NCBI RefSeq assembly: GCF_011766325.1
Contig: NZ_BLLG01000010.1
Coordinates: 62,001-126,000 of the forward strand
Direction of reading: 5' to 3'
DNA length: 64,000 nucleotides
From: Streptomyces pacificus
Lineage (GTDB): Bacteria; Actinomycetota; Actinomycetes; Streptomycetales; Streptomycetaceae
The notes under the pieces are model-generated. The model searched no databases and was not told where the DNA came from. It saw only the letters and a list, made by a program, of their open reading frames with translations. This document shows, in pieces, positions 7,943 through 16,649 of the stretch. The stretch's first letter is position 1, and every line of letters starts with the position of its first letter. The position numbers and the translations under genes are program-made.

Positions 7943-9367
7943 ATGAACCCAGTTGTCATCGCCGTGGTGGGAGTCGTCGTACTCCTCGTCCTGCTGGCCC
8001 TCGTCGTCGTCACGCGCTACAAGGTCGCGGGCCCCAGCGAGGCGTTCATCATCACGGGTCGGCGAGGGAAGAAGGCGACCGATCCCGACACCGGGCGGAT
8101 CTTCACCGACAACAGCGGCCAGAAGGTCGTCGTCGGCGGCGGCGTGTTCGTCGTGCCGTTCGTCCAGCAGAGGTTCACGCTGGACCTCTCCAGCCGGCAC
8201 ATCCCCGTGGCCGTGCGGGGAGCGGTCACGCTGCGCGGCGTCAAGGCCCACCTCGAGGGCGTGGCGATCGTCAAGGTGGGCGGCACCGAGGACTCGATCC
8301 GAGCCGCCGCCCAGCGCTTCCTGGTCCAGCAGGAAGGGATCGTCGGCTTCACTCAGGAAGTGCTCTCCGGCGCGCTGCGCTCCATCGTCGGCCGGATGTC
8401 GGTCGAGGACATCATCCGGGACCGGGCCGCGTTCGCCGGCCAGGTCGCCGAGGAGGCCGAGGCCAGCCTCTCCGGACAGGGCCTGGTGCTGGACGCCTTC
8501 CAGATCCAGGACATCACCACCGAAGGCTCCTATCTCGAGGACCTGGGGCGCCCGGAGGCGGCGCGGGCGAAGCAGGAGGCGGACATCGCGGAGGCGGTGG
8601 CCCGGCGGGCGTCGGAGCAGGCGCGGCTGAAGGCCGAGGAGGAGATCGCCGTCGCGCAGCGGACGTTCGCCCTCAAGCAGGCCGAGATCAAGGCGGAGAC
8701 GGACGAGGCAGCCGCGAAAGCCGCCGCCGCCGGACCGCTCGCCGAGGCCGACCGGCAGCAGGAGATCCTGAGCCAGCAGGAGAAGGTCGCGGAGCGCCGG
8801 GCGGCACTGACGGACAGGGAACTCGACACCCAGGTCCGCAAGCCCGCCGACGCGGCCCGCTACCAGGCCGAACAGGAGGCCGAGGCACGTCGCGTCGCCC
8901 TGGTGAAGCAGGCCGAGGCGGACGCCCAGCGGGCCCGGCTGACCGGTGAGGGCGAGAAGGCGCACCGTGCGGCGCTGGCCGAGGCGGTCCGTATCGAGGG
9001 CGAGGCGGATGCCGCCGCCATCGCCGCCAAGGGGGCGGCCGAGGCCGACGCCATGCACAAGAAGGCGGACGCCTTCGAGCGGTACGGCGACGCGGCGGTC
9101 CTGCAGATGCTCGTCGAGGTACTGCCGCAGGTGGTCGGCAAGGCCGCCGAACCGCTGGGCGCGATCGACAAGATGACCGTCATCTCCACCGACGGTGCCG
9201 GAAAGCTGCCGCGGGCCGTCGCGGACAACGTCGCCCAGGGGCTGGAGCTGCTGGGTTCCACGACAGGTGTGGACCTCGCCGAGGTACTGCGAGGCATCAC
9301 GCAGAAGGGCGCCAAGCGGGAGGCCGGCGGCACCGCGGAGAACGGGGCGGTCGAGATCACCGGCTAG
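7943..9367 (+). CDS. flotillin / SPFH-domain protein
   Basis: 474 residues. An N-terminal membrane anchor (about 3-24) is followed by the SPFH/PHB domain (about 25-190) and a long Ala/Glu/Lys/Arg-rich coiled coil (about 200-370, AEADIAEAVARRAS-type heptads). The C-terminal segment, YGDAAVLQMLVEVLPQVV, is typical of flotillins. Flotillins scaffold membrane microdomains on the cytoplasmic face. Start ATG 7943 follows a GGAGGCAGGGGGGAG run. It pairs with the NfeD gene upstream. Confidence 0.9.
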   Translation: MNPVVIAVVGVVVLLVLLALVVVTRYKVAGPSEAFIITGRRGKKATDPDTGRIFTDNSGQKVVVGGGVFVVPFVQQRFTLDLSSRHIPVAVRGAVTLRGVKAHLEGVAIVKVGGTEDSIRAAAQRFLVQQEGIVGFTQEVLSGALRSIVGRMSVEDIIRDRAAFAGQVAEEAEASLSGQGLVLDAFQIQDITTEGSYLEDLGRPEAARAKQEADIAEAVARRASEQARLKAEEEIAVAQRTFALKQAEIKAETDEAAAKAAAAGPLAEADRQQEILSQQEKVAERRAALTDRELDTQVRKPADAARYQAEQEAEARRVALVKQAEADAQRARLTGEGEKAHRAALAEAVRIEGEADAAAIAAKGAAEADAMHKKADAFERYGDAAVLQMLVEVLPQVVGKAAEPLGAIDKMTVISTDGAGKLPRAVADNVAQGLELLGSTTGVDLAEVLRGITQKGAKREAGGTAENGAVEITG

Positions 9368-9470
9368 TGGTGCGCACGGCGCGCCTGCCTGGCAGGCCCG
9401 GGGAGAACCGGCAGGACTGCGCGGGGACGGGTCAAGACCGGGCAAGGCGGGCATAGGGGCCGGGCAGGAC

Positions 9471-9507
9471 GGCAGGGCCGGGGACCGCTACGCTCCCCGG
9501 CCCTGCC
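9471..9507 (+). terminator. hairpin terminator after flotillin
   Basis: A 14-bp perfect stem (9471-9484 with 9494-9507) and a 9-base loop, about 100 bases after the flotillin stop. There is no U-tract, as is usual in actinobacteria. Confidence 0.65.
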
Positions 9508-9873
9508 CGTCGGCGGTCGAGGCCCGGGTTGGTCGTACCCGCCGGGGGATCGTTGCCCCGGTTGGTCGTGGCCCGGGTCGCGGTCTCCGTGCTGGTCGCG
9601 GTCCCGCGAACGCGACCCGCACGCGGTGGCTCGCGGGATGCGGTCCACCGGAACCACGGACGCGGGGAACACGGGTGGCGCGGCCGCGGCGATGTCCGGG
9701 GAGCCGGGCCCTCCAGGGCGACCAACCGCAGCGGGCCCGGCCCACCAGCGGTGGCACCTCCGAGCACGGCGAGCCACGGCCGCAGGACGTTCGGCTGCAC
9801 GGCGTCCGGCGCCGGTGTGGCACGGACGGCTGGTACGGCTCGCACCACGCCCGGCCGCCCGCCGGCACCGCGC
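9508..9873. other. intergenic, no gene seen
   Basis: GC-rich spacer between the flotillin terminator and the convergent small membrane gene. The open frames here on both strands have Arg/Pro/Gly-rich translations with no start signals and look like composition artefacts. Confidence 0.6.
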
Positions 9874-10143
9874 TCAGCCCCGAGGCGCCTGGCGGTCCAC
9901 GAGCACCACGACCAACGCGCCCGCGAGCAACGCCCAGGCCACCGCTGCGGGGCCGGCGTGCCGCCAGCCGACGAGGCCGAGGGCGGCCGCCGTCATCGCT
10001 CCCGCGGTGACGGCCCGGGCGTTGGAGACGAACGCCCACCGGGCACGGGTGCCTCCAGGGTGCCGCAGCTCCGCCAGGGCGGCCCTGATCACGAGTACGG
10101 CGGCCACGATGGCGACGGTCAGGAGCGAGGCGGTGCCGTCCAC
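9874..10143 (-). CDS. small hypothetical membrane protein, 89 aa
   Basis: Not recognised. GTG 10143 is chosen because GGGAGGGA lies 8 bases upstream. Three hydrophobic stretches are visible: residues about 4-22 (SLLTVAIVAAVLVIRAALA), 44-60 and 65-82. It ends with DRQAPRG. A 12-bp tandem repeat lies just upstream, between it and the channel-like gene, which is on the same strand. Confidence 0.55.
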   Translation of the reverse strand: MDGTASLLTVAIVAAVLVIRAALAELRHPGGTRARWAFVSNARAVTAGAMTAAALGLVGWRHAGPAAVAWALLAGALVVVLVDRQAPRG

Positions 10144-10164
10144 ACGGTCCCTCCCGGAATCTGT

Positions 10165-10224
10165 CCGTCCATCGGCCCGTCCATCGGTCCGTCCCTGAGC
10201 CCGTCCCTTAGCCCGTCGGTGTCG
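10165..10224. repeat. 12-bp tandem repeat, five copies
   Basis: CCGTCCATCGGC and variants (CCGTCCATCGGT, CCGTCCCTGAGC, CCGTCCCTTAGC, CCGTCGGTGTCG), directly upstream of the small membrane gene. Confidence 0.85.
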
Positions 10225-10319
10225 TGGAGGGACAACGTGCCGCCGGGCAGGGCCGGTTCCCGCATCCGCACCGCCCGCCCGCCCGCTGCCGCCCCTCCCG
10301 GATATCTTCCGGGCGCTTG

Positions 10320-12272
10320 CTACCGCGTCCGGTGCCCCAGCAGTTCGGCCAGGCCGCGGCGGGTGGCGGCGACGACCACCCGGTCTCCGGGGCGCAGCAG
10401 GTGTCCGGGGTGGAGGTCGAAGAGCAGACCGCTGGTGTGTTCCGCCCCGTCGTCGGGCGGGGCGGCGGACAGGTCCGGGCGCCGGTCGCCCGGTGCCGCC
10501 ATGTCGAGGGCGAGCACCCGCCACATGCCCGGACGGAGGGCTTCGGCGATGGTGCGGCCTTCCAGTTGCGGCAGTTCGGCCACGTCGAGCGCGGCGAAGA
10601 GCAGCACCCTGCGCTCGACGGAGATGGCCCCGAGCACCTGACGGCCCATCATGGCGCTGGCGAAGGCGGGTGCGGAGAGCGAGGTCACGCTTCTGCTGCG
10701 CGTCAGCGCCCCCGGGTGCGCGGCACGCAGTGTCCGGTAGACGGCGGTGGCGAAGTCGTCGTCGTAGAGCCGGAGCGCCACGCGGAGGTGGGAGGCGACC
10801 GAGCGGGCGTAGAGGGCGGCTTCCAGGTTGGTGGTGTCGGAGCTGGTGAGGGCGAGCAGGGCGTGGGCCCGGTGGATTCTGGCCGCCTCCAGTACCCCCT
10901 CCTGGGTGACGTCACCGATGATCACGGGGACGCGCAGCCGGCGGGCGAGTGCCACTCCCCGGGCCTCGGGGTCGTTCTCGACGCAGACGACGGGGATGCC
11001 GATTTCGCGCAGCCGGCCGAGGACGCGGGTTCCGATCTTCCCCAGGCCCAGCAGGACGACATGAGCGGCCAGACCGCGTGGCGGCCGGCGCAGGGCGGTC
11101 GCGGAGCGGAAGGAGCTGAGCGCCTCCAGCACGGCGGCGACGAGCAGGGGCAGCAGGAGCAGTCCCACGAGACCCGTCAGCAACTGCAGGATCTGGCGGT
11201 CGGTTTGCCCGCCGACCTCGGGGTCGTTGATGGCGAACAGGTCGAGCAGCGTGATGTACGCGGCGTGCAGCGGGTCGCCGCCGCCGGTGAGCCAGCTCGC
11301 GACGGCCAGGGCCGCCACGGCCGTGGCCACGCCCGCGAACGACCAGCGCACACGGCGGGAGAACAGCTCCCGGAAGGGCAGCGCGGGACCGCTCAGCCGG
11401 CTGACCGGCCGCTCTTCCGGTCCGGTGACGGCTTCGAGCACGATCCGTCCCCGGCGGGACGCGGCGGCGACGGCTCGGTCGTTCGGCAGCAGGAGCGGTC
11501 CCGCGGAGCCGCTGTCCTCGGACCCCTCCACACCGCCCGGGTCACTGCTGGTGGAGGACAGCAGCGCCAGGGTGCACAGGCCCGGTTCGGCGGCCCCACC
11601 GGGCCCCGGCGGGGGCCGCTCGGCTGCGCGCAGGAGCAGCCCGTCGGCCTGGACGATCTTGCTGGTGCCGGTCACCGCGGTGGCGGCGAGCGCGGGAGCG
11701 GCGGTGTCGGCGTCCGACAGCACGGTCGTGGACGAGTCGATGTCGTCAGCCGCCATGCCGGGTACGGCGAGGACGGCGGCCTGGTCGAGCAGTTCCTCGA
11801 TGTGCTGGCCGAGCTTGCGGTTGTAGAGGCGGATGACCAGGCGCAGCCGGGGGTTCAGCCGGCGGGCGGTGAGTGCGGCGCGGATGTTGGTCTCGTCGTT
11901 CTCGTGCACCAGGGCGAGTGCCTGGGCGGTCTCCACGCCCGCCTGCCGGAGGGCGTCGTCGTCCGGGTCGTCACTCTCCAGGACGGGCATCTCGTTCTGC
12001 CGTCCGTCTCCGCCGTCGGCGGCCGCGCGGCTCCCACCCGTGCGGACGATGCCTGCCGACACCCGGCCGAGGAGGGCGAGGGCCCGGCCGCCCGAGGGAG
12101 CGCCCGCGTTCGGTGGAAGGCCGGGGGACGGGCGGCTGGGCGGTACGAGGAGTGTGACCTGCTGGCGGTAGACGTCGCGGAGTTCGGCGGCGAGGCGATG
12201 GGCGAGCGCGTCGTCGCCGCTGACGAGCATGTGGCCCGCGGCGGGCCGCAGTTGCCGGGGAATGGGATGCAC
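10320..12272 (-). CDS. two-RCK NAD-binding channel-like membrane protein
   Basis: About 650 residues. An N-terminal RCK/TrkA-N-like Rossmann region (HMLVSGDDALAHRLAAEL, VIRLYNRKLGQHI) is followed by two transmembrane helices (SFAGVATAVAALAVASWL and LLTGLVGLLLLPLLVAAVL) that flank a pore-like loop, then a second RCK domain starting VVLLGLGKIGTRVLGRL (GxGxxG). This layout recalls prokaryotic relatives of CASTOR/POLLUX channels. The loop reads TLLDLFAINDPE and lacks a TVGYG potassium filter, so the transported ion is unknown. GTG 12272 is my choice. ATG 12230 is possible but would cut the first strand. Neither has a strong ribosome site. Confidence 0.75.
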   Translation of the reverse strand: MHPIPRQLRPAAGHMLVSGDDALAHRLAAELRDVYRQQVTLLVPPSRPSPGLPPNAGAPSGGRALALLGRVSAGIVRTGGSRAAADGGDGRQNEMPVLESDDPDDDALRQAGVETAQALALVHENDETNIRAALTARRLNPRLRLVIRLYNRKLGQHIEELLDQAAVLAVPGMAADDIDSSTTVLSDADTAAPALAATAVTGTSKIVQADGLLLRAAERPPPGPGGAAEPGLCTLALLSSTSSDPGGVEGSEDSGSAGPLLLPNDRAVAAASRRGRIVLEAVTGPEERPVSRLSGPALPFRELFSRRVRWSFAGVATAVAALAVASWLTGGGDPLHAAYITLLDLFAINDPEVGGQTDRQILQLLTGLVGLLLLPLLVAAVLEALSSFRSATALRRPPRGLAAHVVLLGLGKIGTRVLGRLREIGIPVVCVENDPEARGVALARRLRVPVIIGDVTQEGVLEAARIHRAHALLALTSSDTTNLEAALYARSVASHLRVALRLYDDDFATAVYRTLRAAHPGALTRSRSVTSLSAPAFASAMMGRQVLGAISVERRVLLFAALDVAELPQLEGRTIAEALRPGMWRVLALDMAAPGDRRPDLSAAPPDDGAEHTSGLLFDLHPGHLLRPGDRVVVAATRRGLAELLGHRTR

Positions 12273-12748
12273 ATGCCGTACATTGCCGTGTTCCGCCCAC
12301 GCGGCGCACCTCGACCCGGCCCCGGGAGTGGCCGGTCGGCCGCCACGCCGCAGCCGTTGCGGCTGCGGCCGTCCGGCGGGGCCCGGAAGCGGCCGCTCGG
12401 CGGCCCCTCGGTGCGGCGCGGCCCGGTGAACCGGCCCGGCGGGGGCCGTCACCGCGCCGACCGGCACGGCGCCGCCCGCGCGGCGGGAACCCGCGGCCGC
12501 GCCCGGGGGAACTGCGCGGCCGTACCGGAGACTCCGTCGCCCGACGGCAGGCGGGCAGCCCGAGGACCGCTCACGCGCCCAAGCGCCCGCCGGGTAGGGG
12601 GCCCGGAAGGGCAGCCGGTGCGCGGCGGGTCTCCCCGCCGGACGCCGACGCGGGCGCGGACGCCGACGCGTGCGCCGGCGCCGACGCGGGGGTGGTTCGG
12701 CGCCGCGGCGGACCTCCCTCGCGGTGCGGAGGGGGCCGGAGAGCGGTG
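12273..12748. other. intergenic, very GC-rich, no gene seen
   Basis: 476 bases between gcl and the channel-like gene, both on the minus strand. It contains a degenerate GACGCCGACGCG-type repeat near 12640-12690. No credible coding sequence or strong terminator is visible. Confidence 0.55.
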
Positions 12749-14536
12749 TCAGCTCCCGAGCGGGAGGATCGCGGTCGGTGCGTGGCCGGGCTCGGTCGCG
12801 GCCTCCTCGAACTCGGTGACGTCGCCGATGTCCGCGGTCCGGCTCATCGCGATGTTCGTGATCCGCTCCAGGATCACCTCGACGACGACCGGAACCCGGT
12901 GCTCGGCGGCGAGCCCCCGCGCCTGGTCGAAGGCCGCCCCCAGTTCGCCCGGGTCGGTGACGCGGATCGCCTTGCACCCCAGGCCCTCGGCGACCTTGAC
13001 GTGGTCCACTCCGTAGATGCCCAGCTCCGGGGAGTTGAGGTTCTCGAACTCCAGGTTGACCTGGAAGTCGATGTCGAGGCCGAGCTGCGCCTGACGGATC
13101 AGGCCGAGGTAGGAGTTGTTCACGAGGACGTGGACGTACGGGATCCGGTGCTGAGCGCCGACCGCCAGTTCCTCGATCAGGAACTGGAAGTCGTAGTCGC
13201 CGGAGAGGGCGACCACCGGCGTGTCCGGATCGGCCGTGGCCGCGCCCAGCGCCGCCGGGATGGTCCAGCCGAGCGGGCCCGCCTGGCCGCAGTTGATCCA
13301 GTGGCGCGGCCGGTAGACGTGCAGCAGCTGGGCGCCGGCGATCTGGGAGAGGCCGATGGTGGTGACATAGCGCGTCTCGGGCCCGAAGGCCTTGTTCATC
13401 TCCTCGTAGACGCGCTGCGGTTTGACGGGGATGTCGTCGAAGTGCGTACGGCGCTGCAGGGTGGCCTTGCGCTGCTGTGTGGAGGCGGCCCAGGCGGATC
13501 GGTCGGGCAGCCGTCCGGCCGCCTTCAGTTCCCCGGCGACCTCGACGAAGAGCTCCAGCGCGGCCCTGGCGTCCGAGGTGATGCCGTAGTCGGGGGCGAA
13601 GATCCTGCCGATCTGGGTGGGCTCGATGTCGACGTGGACGAACTTCCGGCCGCGGGTGTAGACGTCGAGCCGGTAGCCGGTGTGGCGGTTGGCCCAGCGG
13701 TTGCCGATGCCGAGGACGAGGTCGGACTCCAGGAAGTTGGCGTTGCCGTAGCGGTGGGAGGTCTGGAGGCCGACCATGCCGGCGTTGAGTTCGTGGTCGT
13801 CCGGGATGGTGCCCCAGCCCATCAGGGTGGGGATGACCGGTGTGCCGGTGATCTCGGCGAACTCGACCAGCAGGTCGGAGGCGTCGGCGTTGACGACGCC
13901 CCCGCCGGAGACGATCAGCGGGCGTTCGGCCTCCAGGAGGAGGGAAAGGGCCTTCTCGATCTGGGCGCGGGTCGCGGTGGGCTTGAAGACCTGCAGCGGC
14001 TCGTAGGTCTCGGGGTCGAACTCGATCTCGGTGAGCTGGACGTCGACCGGCAGGTCGATGAGGACCGGGCCGGGGCGGCCGGAGCGCATCAGATGGAACG
14101 CCTGCTGGAAGACGCCGGGGAGCTGCGCGGCCTCCAGGACGGTCGTGGCGGCCTTGGTGACCGGCCTGGCGATCGAGGCGATGTCGACGGCCTGGAAGTC
14201 CTCCTTGTGGATCACGTTGGTCGGTGCCTGACCGGTGATGCACAGGATCGGAATCGAGTCACCGATGGCGGAGTACAGCCCGGTGATCATGTCGGTGCCC
14301 GCGGGGCCCGACGTGCCGACGCAGACACCGATGTTGCCCGGCTTGGCGCGGGTGTAGCCCTCGGCCATGTGGGAGGCGCCCTCGACGTGGCGGGCGAGGG
14401 TGTGGGCGATGCCGCCACCCTCCTTGAGGGCCTTGTAGAACGGGTTGATCGCCGCGCCCGGCACACCGAACGCCTGGCTGGCGCCTTCACGCTTGAGGAT
14501 CTCAACAGCCGCTCGGGCGGCGGTCATACGGGGCAT
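12749..14536 (-). CDS. gcl: glyoxylate carboligase (tartronate semialdehyde synthase)
   Basis: 595 residues, a ThDP-dependent enzyme that joins two glyoxylates to tartronate semialdehyde plus CO2. The family hallmark is visible: Val51 in HTLARHVEGASHMAEGY replaces the Glu found in almost all other ThDP enzymes. The ThDP/Mg motif starts GDYDFQF and ends VNNSYLGLI. The N-terminal pyrimidine, central and C-terminal PP domains are all complete. Start ATG 14536 has AGGAGC upstream. With hyi and glxR it completes the glycerate pathway from purine-derived glyoxylate. The promoter carries the palindrome pair shared with hyi. Confidence 0.95.
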   Translation of the reverse strand: MPRMTAARAAVEILKREGASQAFGVPGAAINPFYKALKEGGGIAHTLARHVEGASHMAEGYTRAKPGNIGVCVGTSGPAGTDMITGLYSAIGDSIPILCITGQAPTNVIHKEDFQAVDIASIARPVTKAATTVLEAAQLPGVFQQAFHLMRSGRPGPVLIDLPVDVQLTEIEFDPETYEPLQVFKPTATRAQIEKALSLLLEAERPLIVSGGGVVNADASDLLVEFAEITGTPVIPTLMGWGTIPDDHELNAGMVGLQTSHRYGNANFLESDLVLGIGNRWANRHTGYRLDVYTRGRKFVHVDIEPTQIGRIFAPDYGITSDARAALELFVEVAGELKAAGRLPDRSAWAASTQQRKATLQRRTHFDDIPVKPQRVYEEMNKAFGPETRYVTTIGLSQIAGAQLLHVYRPRHWINCGQAGPLGWTIPAALGAATADPDTPVVALSGDYDFQFLIEELAVGAQHRIPYVHVLVNNSYLGLIRQAQLGLDIDFQVNLEFENLNSPELGIYGVDHVKVAEGLGCKAIRVTDPGELGAAFDQARGLAAEHRVPVVVEVILERITNIAMSRTADIGDVTEFEEAATEPGHAPTAILPLGS

Positions 14537-14638
14537 GGAGTGCTCCTGCTTCGGCCTGGCGGATCGGGCTCTGTCGCGCCACCTGAGAGCGTCGATTCCG
14601 TGCTGGTTCCCTGATCCTCTTCCGCAATTCCCCCAATT

Positions 14639-14674
14639 TTCCGCATCACGGAAGAAGTTTTCTGCTATTCGGAA
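14639..14674. promoter_or_regulatory. tandem palindromic operators before gcl
   Basis: TTCCGCATCACGGAA (14639-14653, arms TTCCG/CGGAA) and TTCTGCTATTCGGAA (14660-14674) start 21 bp apart, as at hyi. They lie about 100 bases upstream of the gcl start. A third half-site, TTCCGCAATT, is at 14620. Confidence 0.6.
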
Positions 14675-14806
14675 CGAATGTAAGTGGAGCACCGGAAGGC
14701 GTCAAGGGAGGGGCGGGCCGCCGATGGCCGAACTCCCTCCCCCAGTCGTCGCGGTTGGTGGACGATGGACGTCAGGCGCGCCCGGAAGCGCCGGAGGGGG
14801 ACGGAC

Positions 14807-15703
14807 ATGACAGATCACGTACCGGTGCGCTGTCCGGTGTGCCGCCGCGCGCACACCTTCGCTTCGCCCGTCTATCCCTGTGCCTGCGGCGCACCGCTCG
14901 CCCCGCCCCTGCTCCAGGGGGCTCCCGCCGAACCGATCCGCCACCGCACCTGGACCGACGACTGGGTCACCGTGCGCTGCCCGGCGTGCGGGCGGCAGGA
15001 CCAGTGGCCGCAGCCGGAGCTCGGTTGCCCCTGCGGCACGGTGCTGCGGATCCCGGTGCGGCCGGTGACCGCGATGCCGGAGACCTCGGCCGGTGCGGCG
15101 GCCCACCGGAGCACCGCCACCGCGGCGGGCGCCGAGGGCTCCCTCGCGCCCTCCGGTACCGGCCCGCCGGGCGGGGCGGGCGCACCCGGCTCGGCCCCGT
15201 TCGATCAGCGGGACCCCGGCCCGGCCGATCCGGCCGCGGCGGCGGAGGACGCCCTGCCGCTCTACGGCCCCGGCGGGCCGGAGGAGGACCGCCCCTTCTC
15301 CGTGCCGGCGCCCGCGTCCGCCCGTCCCGACTTCCGCCCGACCCCGATCCGCACGGCACGCGACGCGGTGACCGCCGCGGCGCGGTATCTGCGCTGGCTG
15401 GGCTTCCAGGAGATCGTCCAGCCCGAGGAACGGACCGCGTCCGGGGTCGATCTGCGCGCCCTGGGCCTGGTCGCCCAGGTCGACCCCACCACCCGGCCCG
15501 TCACGCTGCGCGCCGTGGAGTGCCTCTGGCTGAGCGGACTGAGTTCCTCCGCCAGCAGCGTCCTCTTCTCCCTCGCCGGCTACTCGGCCGACGCCCGTGC
15601 GCGGGCGGACGGCCTCGGGGTCCCGCTGTTCGCCATGGACCTGACGGGCGCGGTCGAGCCGGTGAACGGCCCGGCCAAGGACCTGGCCTCCACCGGCGCC
15701 TGA
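14807..15703 (+). CDS. double zinc-ribbon protein with degenerate Mrr-like domain
   Basis: 298 residues. Two zinc ribbons open the protein: Cys9/12/25/27 and Cys58/61/74/76, each CPxC then CxC. A low-complexity Ala/Gly/Pro linker (about 90-180) leads to a C-terminal domain that reads like an Mrr-type restriction-endonuclease fold: AARYLRWLGF, GVDLRALGLVAQVD, then FSLAGYSADARARADGLGV and PLFAMDLTG. In active Mrr enzymes the second catalytic strand is QxK. Here it is AQVD with no Lys, so catalysis is doubtful. ATG 14807 follows GGAGGGGG. Nucleic-acid binding is likely and the role unknown. The Mrr link is my reading by eye. Confidence 0.6.
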   Translation: MTDHVPVRCPVCRRAHTFASPVYPCACGAPLAPPLLQGAPAEPIRHRTWTDDWVTVRCPACGRQDQWPQPELGCPCGTVLRIPVRPVTAMPETSAGAAAHRSTATAAGAEGSLAPSGTGPPGGAGAPGSAPFDQRDPGPADPAAAAEDALPLYGPGGPEEDRPFSVPAPASARPDFRPTPIRTARDAVTAAARYLRWLGFQEIVQPEERTASGVDLRALGLVAQVDPTTRPVTLRAVECLWLSGLSSSASSVLFSLAGYSADARARADGLGVPLFAMDLTGAVEPVNGPAKDLASTGA

Positions 15704-15885
15704 CGCCGACGGGCACCCCGAGAGGCCTGCCATCGGCGGCGGACCCCGAGGGCCGCCCTGCGGCCGCAGGGGCCCTGTGCGGCGTGGTGCCGGACAGGGC
15801 GGCCGCGTGGCCCATGGGAGCCACGGACAGCGCGGGAAGCACCGGACGGCGGCCGTCCGGCCGGGTCGTGCGCCATACTCCCCCT

Positions 15886-16392
15886 ATGCGCATACGGTCG
15901 GCCGAAGCATGCGAGCTGCCGCTCCTCCAGGACATCGAACGAGCCGCCGGTGAGTCCTTCCGCTCCCTCGGCATGGCCGCGGTCGCGGACGACGATCCCC
16001 CGCCGCTCGACGAACTGGAGCGGTACCGGAGGTCCGGCGGACTCTGGGTGGCGGATGCGGGTGACGGCCGGCCCGTGGCGTATCTGCTCACCGAACCCGT
16101 GGACGGCGCTGCCCACATTGAGCAGCTGTCCGTCCATCCGGACTTCGCGCGGCGGGGACTCGGCCGGGAGCTGATCGGCCATCTGGAGGCGGCGGCCAGG
16201 GCCAGGGGCCTGAGCGCGCTGACCCTGACCACGTTCACCGACGTGCCCTGGAACGCGCCCTACTACTCCCGACTCGGCTTCCGGACCCTCGGCGAGGACG
16301 AACTCACCGAGGGGCTGCGGAGCATCCTGAAGGCGGAGGCAGCACACGGGCTCGACCGCTGGCCCCGTATCTGCATGCGCTACCCGCTCTGA
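15886..16392 (+). CDS. GNAT family N-acetyltransferase
   Basis: 168 residues. The GNAT core is visible: strand/loop IEQLSVHPDFARRGLGREL, with the acetyl-CoA pyrophosphate-binding R-R-G-L-G, then ALTLTTFTDVPWNAPYYSRLGF. The substrate cannot be predicted. The frame is open far upstream, but ATG 15886 is where GNAT homologues begin (MRIRSAEACE). It is convergent with the acyl-CoA synthetase, with a hairpin terminator right after its stop. Confidence 0.85.
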   Translation: MRIRSAEACELPLLQDIERAAGESFRSLGMAAVADDDPPPLDELERYRRSGGLWVADAGDGRPVAYLLTEPVDGAAHIEQLSVHPDFARRGLGRELIGHLEAAARARGLSALTLTTFTDVPWNAPYYSRLGFRTLGEDELTEGLRSILKAEAAHGLDRWPRICMRYPL

Positions 16393-16393
16393 C

Positions 16394-16428
16394 CCGGCCG
16401 GTCACCGCGGCCCCGGGTGACCGGCCGG
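16394..16428 (+). terminator. hairpin terminator after the GNAT gene
   Basis: A 13-bp perfect stem (16394-16406 with 16416-16428) and a 9-base loop. It starts two bases after the stop codon. Confidence 0.7.
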
Positions 16429-16649
16429 CCTGCCTTCGGACGGGAAGCGGGGGTGCCGTGCCTGCGACCGGCGCCGAGCCCTCCGCGAGCACGATGCCGG
16501 GATGCGGCACGGCGGACCCCGGCGGACCCCGGCGGGCCGGGCGCCGGCCCGCCGGCCGGGAACCGCCGGGCTCAGGGCCGGAGCACCGCCTCCGGCGGCG
16601 GTGGCGTCCGGGGCGGCATCAGCCGCCACCCGTCGGGGTCAGGCGCCCC

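Noticed and set aside
14620..14634. Third palindrome before gcl
   Set aside because: Only the left half (TTCCG) is present. The right half is a C-run and the spacing is 19, not 21 bp.
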